Below are positions 33,441 to 45,024 of a DNA stretch of 64,000 bases, piece by piece (within the stretch, counting starts at the first letter, position 1; each line of letters begins with the position of its first letter). A model generated the notes under the pieces. The model did no database searches, was not told where the DNA came from, and saw only the letters and a list, made by a program, of their open reading frames with translations. Location of the stretch: NCBI GenBank assembly GCA_040954595.2, contig CM082585.2, positions 4,154,001 to 4,218,000 of the forward strand, given 5' to 3'. This stretch comes from Balanoglossus misakiensis (taxonomy: Eukaryota > Hemichordata). The position numbers were made by a program, and so were the translations under genes.

Positions 33441-34721
33441 TATCATCATCATTACTATGATGGTGGTGGTGGCTGTGGTAATGATGATGAGATCATCTGT
33501 TTGGTGTGAGAACAAGTCTTTAGAAAAATATGAATCTAGGAACAGAAAATTCTTGTGTGCGACACGCAGGTAAACTTTGATTGGATAGAAGAGCAAATGA
33601 ATTCTAAATCATGATCGGGAGTGATGCCGGGACAAAGGCATCCCCCTTTTCAAAATAATTCACATCAAAAGTCCAAACCCTTTCCTTTATAGTTTGATAG
33701 TTCATTCATACATTCAGAGAGAGTATTTAATTCTACCTGTGAAGTAAAATCCTGCTTCTGCCAGATGTTCAAGAGGTATGCTTCCTTTCCATGATTGGCT
33801 GAAAGTTGCCAGTCTTGCTGATGCGTCCGAAAGTTCTGGTCGTCTGGGTTTTTCCGCCCCGGCACGGTGTTCGTGAGGAACCGTAGGGCCTGTATTGACA
33901 CTGCGTCCTTTGATGTCCTCAAATCGACTGGGATCCCGCGTCGCCAGTCTTTCCGTCGGTCTGTCGTCTGCTTCCGGTTTTCTGATAGTTAGAAGTCTCA
34001 TGGGCTCGTTCCCGACGTCTTCACCCTTTGCAAACGGACAAGACGGGAAGTATTGACTGTGCACTCTCGACGGCACATCGCCGGCGCGCCAGTTTTTCAG
34101 AATACCATAGCAACAGAAGCACTGGACCCTATCATCAGAGCCGCAGTAGTAGAAGCCAGCCTTCGCCAGATCTTCCGGTAAAGCTGCTGCGTTTCGTGGC
34201 CAGTAAATGAATGTCAGTAGTCGCTTATATTCACTTTTCAAAACCCGGTTCGCTTCCTGTAACTGTGGGCTGTTCTCAATGTCAAGTAACCCAATGTCAA
34301 GATAACCAGTTTCACTATTCGCTTTCTTCTTGTTTTTAGGTTTCTTTTTCTTCTTTCTCCTCCCAGTACTACCACTTCCGTTTGTTTGTTTCGTTTGCTC
34401 TTCCTCATCTTCGCTGGACTTTGCCACCGGAGATTCTCTGTTTGCCATCTTGGTCTCACCGCCGCCCAAAGGCACGTTGCTTCTGTCTCTCCCTTTCGCG
34501 AAATCACACTGTGGATAGAGTTTTCTGTGCACATCCATCGCCGATCCCGTCAGGTCTTTATCGGTGATTCTCCCATCACAACGGAAGCACACAGTAACAC
34601 CGTCTTTGCCTGTGTAGTACAGACCCGCTTTAGCCAGCGCTATCGGTGTGATGGACCCGTTGAAGGCCCATGACACGAATGATGCCAGCCTTCTGGCTTC
34701 ATAGGTCATGTCAAACTGCAT
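31350..34721 (-). CDS. Inhibitor of apoptosis protein: BIR-BIR-BIR-UBA-RING, 5 exons
   Basis: Minus-strand exons 34721-33737, 33292-33087, 32661-32622, 32276-31977 and 31555-31350 total 1737 nt, 578 residues. A TAA lies just upstream of the first codons, so the ATG at 34721 is the first possible. BIR1 (RLASFVSWAF .. CFRC .. HRKLYPQC) and BIR2 (RLLTFIYW .. CFCC .. HSQYFPSC) lie in exon 1. BIR3 is split between exons 1 and 2 (GFYFTG / CFHCDGALRNW .. HARWFPRC). All three keep the C-x2-C-H-C zinc ligands; BIR1 lacks the usual Trp after the second Cys. Exon 4 encodes a UBA domain (VVLEMGYTKDIVKKVV) and exon 5 a C-terminal RING (CKICMDREV .. CRHLVTCDVC .. CPFCR). This is the cIAP/XIAP plan: caspase binding and a ubiquitin ligase in the cytoplasm. 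A Lys-rich linker follows BIR1. Intact as read. Confidence 0.93.
33358..33455. repeat. (GGT)n then (ATC)n microsatellite
   Basis: Trinucleotide runs in intron 1 of the IAP gene; a longer relative is at 44670-44915 in the copied segment. Confidence 0.95.
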
Positions 34722-35885
34722 GGCAGCAGTTGCTTTGATTCTGTTACCGTTCAATTAGGATTCAAGAGATTCGAGTTACTTTGTCTGCTAGTTTGGTATA
34801 GATAAATCCAAAAGTCTTCAGATCTATTAAGGTGGAGAGACATATATGAAAACATGTGCGATTAGCCCAACAAGTATTCTAGTCATATCAATATGCCATA
34901 CCTATAATGTAAATGATCAGAGAGAAGCATCGCTTTGTAAAGAACTCGTTTTTTTAAAACTCAAAGACCGACAGAGAAAGCGTTTTAATCACAAGAAGGT
35001 GAACTATGACACTGTCACCGCACACTGACAAATATAACCGTTCAGGTTGTAGTTGGAATAGGTAAAGCCCGCGGAAGACTGTAATCAACTGTGTTACGCA
35101 TGTAACTAAAAATACGTGTTGAGCCACATGACAACATTCGACGAAAATTTGTAAACAAAATTCAACGAAATGACCAGAAATCAAGTATCGGAATTACATG
35201 ATACAGTCTTCGAACCTCCCTCCACGCAACAGGTTGACTACAAATGATTCACTCATAGTCATACACTCTGCAGTACTCCAGAATGAGTACAAAATAGCAC
35301 GTTCGTGTTTAGTTATTTCCGAGGTTTGCATTGTGTCCTCCCCTCCTCCTGTTAATCAATAGCATTGGACATGTTGGATAAACGTGGGTTTGAAGTAGGT
35401 TTGGTTAAACAAATATGAGCGACCCCCCCCCCCCCCCTTGTGGACGGTGTATAATACTTGACCTACGAATCTGAAGACGTGTCCCGGGCGACGAGGTGCA
35501 CTGGAGTGTACAGACGATGGACAAAATCGACCGTTTAGAATTCGGACAGTCGGCCCAAGTCATGAAACCAAAGATCTCATAAATAAAACAGTTTTCAGGG
35601 GTTTTACTAGGCGTAATGGGACCGAACGATCAAACGTGTCACACCGGGGAAAACCCCAACGAGAAAAACCTGGCTTTGCGCGCGCAGTCGCCTAAATAAG
35701 ACGTTGTTTATTGCCTTTATCTCGCTGTTCTGCACCATTAAAAATCATTTGAAAATGTGTTTTAACATTTATACTTAAACTGAATTTATTATATTTCACT
35801 ACTTACGTTAACAGCCAACTGCACAATATATAACACTGTTCACAGACTTTGCGAAATGCGTAGACTATAACGTCGCGGTGTGTAT
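34281..35885. repeat. Duplicated segment D1, source copy (IAP exon 1 and upstream)
   Basis: Matches 49465-51056 in the same orientation at roughly 98 percent by eye, from gtcaagtaaccc to gtcgcggtgtgtatgg. It contains the first 150 or so codons of the IAP, its start region and about 1.1 kb upstream, including a poly-C run near 35425. The high match means a recent copy event. The segment also covers the likely IAP promoter. Confidence 0.93.
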
Positions 35886-35930
35886 GGAGGATTTTCCATG
35901 GACAGCGATAAACATTTCTTAAATTTTTTA

Positions 35931-36519
35931 GGTCCCATTGGTTTTTACCATTGGACCTTATGGGATCGGTTGCGTCTGTATGTATGGATGGATGTATGGA
36001 TGGATGGATGTATGGATGGATGGATGTATGGATGTATGTCTGTATGTCCGTCCACATCAAAAACTTGAAAACCGCTGCGCGTATAACCTCGATATTTGGT
36101 GTGCAGATGCAGGCCGGGCTGTAGATGGGAGTTTGTTCAAATGAAGTTGTCATAGCCAAAAATATGCAAATTAGCTGGAAAAATGTGAATTTGGTCAAAA
36201 CTCAATAACTCAAGAACTACTGGTCAGATTGCTTTGCAAAGTGGTGTGTATTAACTTTATTGAGTTGTTTTAATTAGGCAGGAACTCCCTCCTGTGTTTC
36301 ATATAAACACAGCAAATTCCTGAATGATTACATAACTGGCTAAGTTTTATAGAGGCCAGCTGTTCTATTTAGTGTATGTACAGTACATATGCCATTGGCA
36401 GCGTATGGGTCAGTCAGTGTTTGCCCATTGATCTCTCTCTCTGTGTGTGTGTGTGTCTGTCTGTATATGGCAATGTACTCCGGTGTAGACTTTTTCTTGT
36501 GTAATCCCTCAATGGGACC
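35931..36519. mobile_element. TIR element with GGTCCCATTG ends and internal (GGAT)n, copy 1
   Basis: Ends ggtcccattg (35931-35940) and caatgggacc (36510-36519) are inverse complements. Inside are a ggatggatgtat run and a block on tatgcaaattagctgg. A longer inverted relative lies at 58082-59522. No coding frame. Confidence 0.7.
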
Positions 36520-38280
36520 GCCGTGTCCTTGACGCGATTTTTAATAATTAAAACATTTTAAAGTTTAGAGTGTTACTTACATGATGGCAATTGGCATATG
36601 TTCACGATTCTAATTGCAATAGGACAGTCACCGTCCTGCAAGTGTGACGAGTTTCATCTGTGTGATAGGTAGCCTATATGTGCAGGTGGCCTGGTCTTGT
36701 TTACGTTCTATAGTGTACATACGTAGGCATATATACGCTTACAACTAGTCTGATATGGCAGTCTGAGACATAGTGCGCACCACGGTTGTTATAACAGCTA
36801 TTACGCTTACGTGTTGTACTCTCTGTAATGTGTCTGTCGAAATCTCTTTACAATAGACGTTTGACTGTCAATGTCAAATGGTCTTACGATCACTTCGAAA
36901 ACTGACACTGCAGGTATTCTGGGGCCTCAGAAACAAAACGGTAGTTGTATGCCGTGATGCGTATGTTTACTGCCGGGGTTTTCTGTAGGCTGATTCAGAC
37001 GAATCATACATGAGTCATTACAGACGGCTCCATGTTCTACACCTGATGTAGGCTCAACGGCTATCATTTTGACGTCGCCGACTTCAGAATTATGCACCCG
37101 ACAGGCGCGGCGTGTAAGATTTGTTGACGGCAAAAATTACCACCAAAACGCAAACGCAGAGCTGGGCTTATATATATAATGCGTCGCGGAGATGGCATGC
37201 TATGTTTGTACGTGTCGTTCAATTTTGTTATGCTTTCGTTCCGGCACGACGTTCTCAAAGTGTAAAGTTCTTACTTCAAAGTTTAAAGGATCTGTTCTCA
37301 AGTTGCATTGTTTTGTATATTTCATTCGTCGGTTTCGCAAGATGATCGCCATGGTCACGCATGGTTCTAGTCAGTGTAATGATGACACAACTTCCGTCTG
37401 CCACCACGGGCAAGCGCGGTCAGCAGATCAGGGGAATTTTCCAAAACGATCGATAGCTCTTTTTGGTTCGGGTGTCTGTGATAACGAGTAAAATGAAGTT
37501 AATTTGCACTCTTCCGGGCGGTACTCTCTACTGTCCACCAAAACACGATTATAACATTTCAACTGATTCGGACAGCAACGAAAAATGCTCAGTATACCTA
37601 TCGGATTCACGTAATATTTGCGGACCTGGATAAACATATCATGTGCCACATAGCAACTTAATTTTTTTAAGAGTAAATATTTTATAATTCATACATAGCA
37701 GCACTGCGATACATAATCTAAATAATTGAAAAAGGATAATCATAGAAATGTAGATATGAATAAAAATAACATCGCAATGTCAACAATAACTTTCGTTTCA
37801 CAACATTTCTATTTTTTTATAATTTCACAAACTTAATTAAAATTTGTATACGGCATATCTAATAGAATATAAAGTTATTATTAAGTGATATTATCTTATT
37901 TACAAACATAAATTTATATGTAACGCCACTCACCATATGTTTCGTATAGGCCTAAATAATATCATAGCTCCAAGTCTAGTCAGGCCCCGGCGAAGATATT
38001 TTCAGCAGTTATCTTGGTCGCACACGGCCCACTCAGACTTTGCCCTGCTCAGACTGTGCTGGTTATTGACACCAATAACACAGTAATTTATGTGGGTGTG
38101 GTGACTATCACGAGGGTAGTATTGTTCGCTCTCTGTGGAACTGGCACACCAATCGTCCACAGATCTTTCTCAAGCCAAAACGTGACAGAAACGAAAATGC
38201 CAGGGTTTCTGTTACTGGCCCAATAATCAGTTCTGAAAGATGCGACGTGCCATGAAGGTCTAAAGTCATGTTCTCATGAT
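36520..38280. other. Intergenic stretch, no gene seen
   Basis: Contains a (TG)n-like run just before it (near 36440) and scattered AT-rich sequence. No exon or repeat assigned. Confidence 0.5.
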
Positions 38281-40224
38281 GTCAACTCTGCCGAAATCAA
38301 ACCTTTTGGTCATTAAAGAGGGTATCAACCTGACCCAAAGCCCCAAAACAATTCACTATGAAGCTGTATGTGGTATTAAACGTGGTATGTTGACACTAAT
38401 ACCTAAAGCAGTATGTACATTAAGAATAGCCATTAACTTTTTGAAGCATAACGAAAGTTAAACAACCACAGCAAATTTCAGCAACTGTTGCTTTATGATA
38501 AAGACAAATGAATGATATGAGTAATCTGGGCACATTCCGTTGCAGAATATCATTAGGGTTGGACCATTTGATATTCTGAGGGGGTCTGAAAGATTGAAAA
38601 TAAGCTCTTGAAATGTCTTATCATGTAGAAAAGCATGACAAAGTCATATTGTACTTAAAGTTTTCTTTGTTCATCAGACTTGTATTCTGATCTGTGACTT
38701 TTGTAAATATATTTTTTTCTTTGATAAGTACCTATAGTTGATGGTTCGTTGTTGTTCGACCCACCCTTTCTATGATGCAATATCACAAAGCCCAAAAGCC
38801 TCTTTTTATTGTTTTATACCATATTACACTGGTTTCTTATTTGTTACTCAATGCATATGTCAATTCATTTTTCCAAGATTTGTAAATTAGACAGTAGGCC
38901 TACATCAAAATAATGTCTGTATTCTCGCTCTACTATCTATGGTAAAACAGTGTGTTTTCATAAAAACTAGAATGAATACTATCTTATATAATTTAGCACA
39001 GATTTTGTATTTTATTTGCATGATTTCAACAGTGCTTGAGATAATGGAATGTTATATGATAAAATAAAGATTTCATTTTTAAGAATCCAATTTTGTTGTG
39101 TGTGTTCATTTAATTCAGTAATTTATGCAAATGTATCAGGGGATGCCATGCCAGGTCATGCAATTGCAATTTACGAGAATAGCCTAATTTAGAGATACGT
39201 CTGGGATAAGGACAAACATTATAGGGTAGGCACCCAGGGATTGGAGGTCAACGTAAAGATTTAGGGGCATCTACGTTGCACACCTGTTCCTAGAGTGCGG
39301 AGTGCAATTGACCAGTGATAAGGTCTATTTGTTTCAGGTCTGCAGAACGCAAACAGAACTGTCGGGGTCGAAATTAATTAGCCAAATAGTCACTTGTCGG
39401 AGCATGCTATCGTTACTGTTTTTCCGCACTACAATTTGTATTTTTAGCTGAGAAGGCAAGATCTCTGACGAACACAAAGATATTTTCTTACTCGGAACAT
39501 TTTCAGAGAAGTAATATGCAGGAAGTATAGTAACAATATAACATTTTATATAACAATTTATTTACGAAGATTTCTTGATCATTTGCTGTCTGTTGAATAA
39601 CAAACTCAATCACTGGAGATAACGACTCGGAACAAAAAGGGGTTCCATAACTATCGTGTCGGATATAAAAAGCTGCAAACAACTGCACCCGAGCAAAATT
39701 TCCGGCGACTGAAACATTTCACGTTTGTAAGCTTCGTATAGTAACTGTAATTTGGAAAGATAAATGTACCAGGTGGTGGGTCCCAGGGAAATATTCCAGA
39801 AGGCCAGTAAAATGGTCACTGCAATTTTGTATTTGAGACTAAGCGCCAGAAGGAAAGCAACAGGGTCAGTTCCGGATGGCAACAGAAATGAATTTCTTTC
39901 CGGCGAGATTTTATGAAATAAAGAAAACAAACAGACTCGAGGCTCTGACTTTCCAGAAGTTACTGAAGTTCAGGCGCATTTAGCAGTACGTATGTGAGAA
40001 TGGCCCTAATTTGAGAGATTTGCAAAGAAGCTTAGATTGTGTACTGAAACGAAACGCGAAGAATTGCATTGAAGCGTCGCGCGTTTTTTTTTACAGTTAG
40101 GATTTTACCCAGCCCTCCAAAGCGACCTGTCAACGCATGATCTTCATATATATCCTGACACAACTCCAACTGCCACCTGTTGCTATAGCAACTGACCGAT
40201 AGCGTGACCGTGTGTACACCAAAT
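38281..40224. repeat. Duplicated segment D2, source copy
   Basis: Matches 53899-51519 in inverted orientation with few changes. Boundaries: gatgtcaactctgccg on the left, cgtgtgtacaccaaat on the right. The copy is longer by about 437 bases, all explained by one insertion at 52188-52628. A 106-residue minus-strand frame (39930-39610) is kept in both copies but resembles nothing I know. Confidence 0.92.
39610..39930 (-). CDS. Unrecognised 106-residue frame with hydrophobic stretches
   Basis: ATG-initiated frame, with a hydrophobic segment near residues 24-50 (FLLALSLKYKIAVTILLAFW). The same frame is intact in the inverted copy at 51811-52131. Since the copies are nearly identical overall, this is weak evidence for a gene. 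No family recognised. It could be chance. Confidence 0.2.
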   Translation of the reverse strand: MFSLFHKISPERNSFLLPSGTDPVAFLLALSLKYKIAVTILLAFWNISLGPTTWYIYLSKLQLLYEAYKREMFQSPEILLGCSCLQLFISDTIVMEPLFVPSRYLQ

Positions 40225-40532
40225 AAAAGTTTCGACACCAGTGCTATGCCAGTGTTTACTCTCTGCAAACACAGGGGATTAGCCCACAGAATCTCCATGC
40301 GTCCACACACTAAGCTTTTGGCCACTGTTTTGAAATAAACACCGTCTAAATGGCCATGTTTAGCAACACGGCAACTAACAAAATTGAGGACGTCGAGGAC
40401 ATTATAGCAACATGTTTCAGTTTCTATACCTGCATATGCGTTCTAGACGACTTTGTCGTCTTCATGACAATTTTGATAATGTTTAGAATGTTACGTATTC
40501 TGCAAACTGCAAGTCAGTGCTGATTGGACATG

Positions 40533-41372
40533 TGTTACGTAGGTTCAGTCGGCTATTGTTTTGTGACCAGGTGTGTTTTTCGTGTGCGTTTCGTGTGCGT
40601 TTCGTTTGCTTTCTTTATTTGAATATTTAAGTGACCAGGTGTGAGGAATTAATTTTTGGCTAGTATAAAAGCCCGCTCGTTGCCACGTTGTGCGAGTGGA
40701 TGTTAATTTGACCTGGAGGAGGTGCTGCTCGTTTGAACCGTCTTGGAAGCTGTGGCTGCTCTTCTGAACAAGTTGTAAGTCGTGCTGTTTCGTGTGGAGC
40801 GGACTTTTGAAGCGGACTTTTGTGGAGCAGACTTTTGCGGACTTTTGTGGAACCAGTTGGAGCTGGACTTTTGCCTGGACCGCCGTGTCGCTGTGTCTAC
40901 GCTGAACTGCCGCCGAGTTGGAGCTGTCGCTGTGTCTACGCTGAACTGCCGCCGAGTTGGAGCTGTCGCTGTGTCTACGCTGAACTGCCGCCGAGTTGGA
41001 GCTGTCGCCGTGTCGCTGTGTCTACACTGAATTATCGCCGAGTTGCTGTGTCTACGTGTCCTCCGTCAAATCAGCGGAACGTTCTAGCGGACATTGGACT
41101 TGTTCTGTTTCAGTTTATGCACACCTGGTCACGTTTAAAAAGGTAGTTCACTTGTTTCTTGTGTGTTTCTTTAGTTTATAATATTTAATGTTCACGATTA
41201 CTTTAGTTATTATTAAATTCGTTATAAATAAGGTGATTTGCTGGTTGTTGTGACTTTTGTTGACCAACTTTGTTGCGTGCGGCGCTGGTTTGGTTCCTTA
41301 CAAAGTACGCCATCCGGCTAGTGTGTTTATTGCTCGCCCTTTTTCGGCTGGAACGGCCAGCGTGTCGTAACA
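40533..41372 (+). mobile_element. Putative solo LTR with TATA box and coding-looking minisatellite
   Basis: The stretch opens with TGTTACG and closes with CGTAACA, an LTR-like pair with TG..CA ends. A TATAAAA box is at 40664-40670, followed by a GC-richer transcribed-looking part and, near the end, an AT-rich zone. No 5-bp target duplication is evident (acatg and agaag), so it could be a recombined or chance structure. A BEL/Pao integrase fragment lies 6 kb away, but a link is only inference. Confidence 0.45.
40886..41010. repeat. 39-bp minisatellite, about three copies plus a degenerate one
   Basis: Unit begins gtcgctgtgtctacgctgaa and ends gccgccgagttggagct. 39 is a multiple of three, so the frame stays open through it. 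Confidence 0.9.
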
Positions 41373-41857
41373 AGAAGTAAATGAATGTTAATCCATATAT
41401 GGAAAATGCCTCGGCTTTTCGGTGATCGAGAGAACCTTCTGAAAGTTGGTAGCAGACAGAAGTGTTGCAGAACTGGCAAACCGCGAATGGTTTGAAAACC
41501 ACTCGCGTAAACGTGCCAGTGAGAACGCCCCAACATGTGGTTACCCTTTAAACACGCAACCTGCCAATTTAAGGTGGATTATGATAAGACTATGCAAATG
41601 TGAAAAAGTCAGGCTACTGGCAAGACGTACTGTGTGTGCTCCCGGATTTCGAGAAATTCACCGGGTTTATGGCGTTTATTGTCATCCAATCTTACATATG
41701 ATATCCATGAATATTTAGCGAGTACATGTATGTGGAAAATACATTGAAACATCCTGCAGTGTTGGTAAGGAAACGCAATTTTCTCGAAAGCGTTGTGCCA
41801 GAATGGCCGTTTGACCACATTTGTAAAAGTCAATCTATACTGTCAATCATGATTATT

Positions 41858-44090
41858 CAAAAAGTTGTCTTCTGTCAGTTTTGATAACTCTCAGCTTTGT
41901 GTAGACTTCGGTGAGACTTAGAGATACACTTTCGTTCCATGGAATTGGTCTGAAATCGTTAAAGGGTCTTGTATACTTTTGTTGTAAATATTCTATCAAT
42001 CAATGTATGCTTCCTGAAACCATAATTGAGAATAAAAAAAGAAGCATTAAAGTGATGAACGACACCACAGTACTCACACTTCATGCAAGATCGATTCATG
42101 AGGGATTACAAAAAATAATGTTATCAAGTCAGGATTTTAGAATATTGCCCCTCCTGTCAATATAGTTAAGCAGTGAACATACTAGAATAAACAGTACCCT
42201 GGCATGCTGCGATTGCAACTGAGGTCATAGGTTGCACATATGGCGGAATCTTTCAATCAATGGCAATGCGTCCATGTACAATGTCTGTAATCTATGATAA
42301 ATAGCATTTTGGTTACCTGATACACTTATTGGCTGACTGGGAGAGAGAGTGATCAGTTCAAGCAGATCATATCTCCCAATTTGACGAAGTAAGTGTGTCA
42401 GCAAAAATGTTTTGTCTTCACCTATTAGTTTTTTGTCAAGTAATTTATCGAACAAGTCTGTAGCATGTTGAATTCCTTCAATTTCTCTCTTTGGTATTCT
42501 TGTTGATTCCATGTTTCTGCACAGGAATTTCATGGATTTAAGTTCATCTGTAATGGTAATTACACAAAACACAATTGTTAAGAATTAATGTGTGAGTTTT
42601 TGTCCCAGACGCTGTAGAAATCTTAATAACCAACCAACTGGTATATAATACACAGCTTACGTTTTCTTATATAGGGTTACATTTTTATGTGTAACCCTAT
42701 ATTATATTATACCAGTATATTGATGGTGTAAATCACGCTATTTGATTGGTCGAGACACGACACTTGACCGTGATATATTAGCCATATACCACAGTCATAT
42801 ATCATAGTCAAAGAAAATGCCTTTTTAAAATGTTTTATGCAAAGTTTCAATATACTGGCATAATATAATAGCAATAAAACATCCCCAGCCATGGTATACC
42901 ATGGCTGGGGGTGTTTTATTGCTTAAATTTAACACCATTTTATAATTCCCTGACAGTAAATTTTCAATCACCCATTACCTGACCAAACGTGCAAGTAAAC
43001 ATGGCCTTCATATTTACATGTGCCTATAGCTGCTTAAATGCATGCGGGGTATTAAAAACCACTCTTAGCAGTTTGCCTAGTACATTGAGACTTTAATTGG
43101 TGTATGGTAGGTACAAATGCATGTAACACCACCATCATAACAATAGTTTACACCCTGTTATAACTAATACAATCCACTCACCTTGTCCTATTTCATCTGC
43201 TATTCTGAGAAGTAACCCAATAAAACGATCTTTACTTCTTTTAGTGTAACTTTCAGTGGCTTGTATCTCCTCTGTCCCTTTAAAATTGAAATTTAGAGAA
43301 ACATGTAAATGTTTGAAAAGATTAACCTTTTTAATTCAATGTAGGTCATAGTCAGAGCTGTAGTGTTTAAAGTGTAAAAAAATATTATCACTTTTAAACC
43401 CGTGACCAAAATCGTTTGAACTATGCCGTTACTGTTATTCATTATACATTGCAAGCATTTGTGCCCTTGGAATTTTTAGGTTCAAAATATTTTTCGTGAC
43501 GCATTATCACTGGTGTGTACCATATCTGTGAAACTTTCATGTTTAAAAATTGATGCGACAAACGACTTTTGAATGAAGTTGAAACACCTTCCAGGCAAGT
43601 ACCACCTATTCTGTAAAGCCAGCTATTTGCCTAGCTTGCCCAACCGGTTATATCCCTTAAAGGAACATTTATGCTATCTTGTAATTCCCACTCCAACACT
43701 TAGCTCTCCCTTTATATCCAAGTTCAACATTTTATTGGCTACTTTTAAGCTTAAACTATACCAGCCACACCCCTGAATTATAAGTTGTCATTTTTAAATA
43801 CCTGTGCGTGCCTCCTGTATATTTGGTATCTGTATTTCATGAGCCTATTCGGAGAGTTGATGCTTAAACCATTTTGTGTATTCATATTTATATTTCACAT
43901 AATGTAACAGTGCTTGATAATGCCCTGTACTGAGCCAACTGATGTAGATATCACATGTTGGACTATCACCATGTCTTGGACTGTGTTTATGAAACCTTGG
44001 TTCTCCACCACTGTTCATACCACCAACCAATACATGTATATTAATGCGCAGACTGTGGCATAAAGCAACAATTTCTGTTGATCCAGCCCA
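41858..44090 (-). pseudogene. Dead copy of the OTU-DED-NACHT gene
   Basis: Minus-strand parts align with the gene at 55089-60976: OTU C-terminal half (about 44090-43802), DED first half (43277-43182), DED second half (42547-42317) and the start of the NACHT exon (42013-41858), where the match ends. All splice junctions are the same phase-1 type. Two Trp codons are now stops: TAG in the OTU exon (at LSE-W-AHEIQ, near 43847) and TGA in the NACHT exon (SIH-W-LIE). The N-terminal half of OTU, with its catalytic Cys, is absent. The DED itself stays open (FLCRNMESTRIPKRE .. LLRQIGRYDLLELIT). It joins IAP-derived sequence at its upstream side. Confidence 0.88.
42671..42922. repeat. Hairpin and 52-bp palindrome in the DED intron
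   Basis: A tagggttac..gtaacccta hairpin at about 42671-42699 and a near-perfect palindrome at 42871-42922 centred on ccatggtataccatgg with 26-bp arms and one mismatch. They probably mark the ends of a small insertion. Confidence 0.7.
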
Positions 44091-44215
44091 CAGGAAATTT
44101 AAGGGGGCCACAGATTTTCTCCACAATTTACTAGGGGGGCCATGGAAAAAAATCACCAGGAAAATAAGAAATCCTCCAGCCCCACCCTGGAAGTAATTTC
44201 TCGACAGTCCCTTAC

Positions 44216-44255
44216 CTAGAGTTTTGCCTGTCATTGTGCCATTCTCAGCTCGAGT
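44216..44255 (-). pseudogene. Copy of IAP exon 3
   Basis: 40 nt, the same length as IAP exon 3 (32661-32622), with both splice sites kept. It reads TRAENGTMTGKTL, against TRVKNGTMTGKTL in the parent. It is the downstream-most exon of the copied IAP segment; exons 4 and 5 were not copied. Confidence 0.88.
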
Positions 44256-44669
44256 CTGTAAAATTAATGAAAGAACAGACCTCGGAAATGGAATACCGTG
44301 AATATAAAAAGACTCTCTGCCTAGCCGGGTGTTGCGCTTCTTGCAATGGGATTTCGTGACTTGAAAAGTCTCTCAAGACAAACAAACAAACAAACAAACA
44401 ATTCATACTCTTTCTACCTAGGGAAATTTTAAAGAGTAAGGTTGTCACCTATTAGTAAAACCCCCTTTACTATTATAGGTAGGAATTACGGTTAAATGAG
44501 CCACATCATATTTACGAGCGGACCAATGAGGGTATTGTACTCACCACGTTGTTGAGTAACTATGGACTCATTTATGGTACAAATGTACTGTTGGTGACTG
44601 TAATTGTGCAAACAGTCGTTGAAGGCATGGTGACTACTGACCTTATGTTGACCCTCTAACAAGTTTAAA

Positions 44670-44762
44670 GTGGTGGAGGTGATGGTGGTGGTGGTCATCA
44701 TCATCATCATCATCATCACCACCATCTTCTCTATCATCATCACCATCATCATCACCATCATC

Positions 44763-44794
<32 letters not shown>

Positions 44795-44822
44795 CATCAC
44801 CATCATCAGCACCATCATCACC

Positions 44823-44854
<32 letters not shown>

Positions 44855-44915
44855 CATCATCATCTTCATCATCATCATCATCATCATCTTCATCATCATC
44901 ATCATTACTATGATC
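44670..44915. repeat. Long (CAT)n-rich microsatellite
   Basis: Runs of cat with single-base variants over about 245 bases; expanded relative to the homologous run at 33403-33450. Confidence 0.95.
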
Positions 44916-45024
44916 ATGATCATCTTCTTGGTGTGAGAACAAGTCTTTAGAAAAATATGAATCTAGGAACAGTAAATTCTTGTGTGCGACACGCAGGTAA
45001 ACTTATGGCGGTGGCGGGATAGAA

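Noticed and set aside
33009-33596. 195-codon frame including poly-Met and poly-Thr
   Set aside because: Reads through intron microsatellite into IAP exon 2; only 33292-33087 is coding.
44492-44942. Low-complexity frames of Met/Asp/Ile repeats
   Set aside because: Translations of a (CAT)n microsatellite in different frames.
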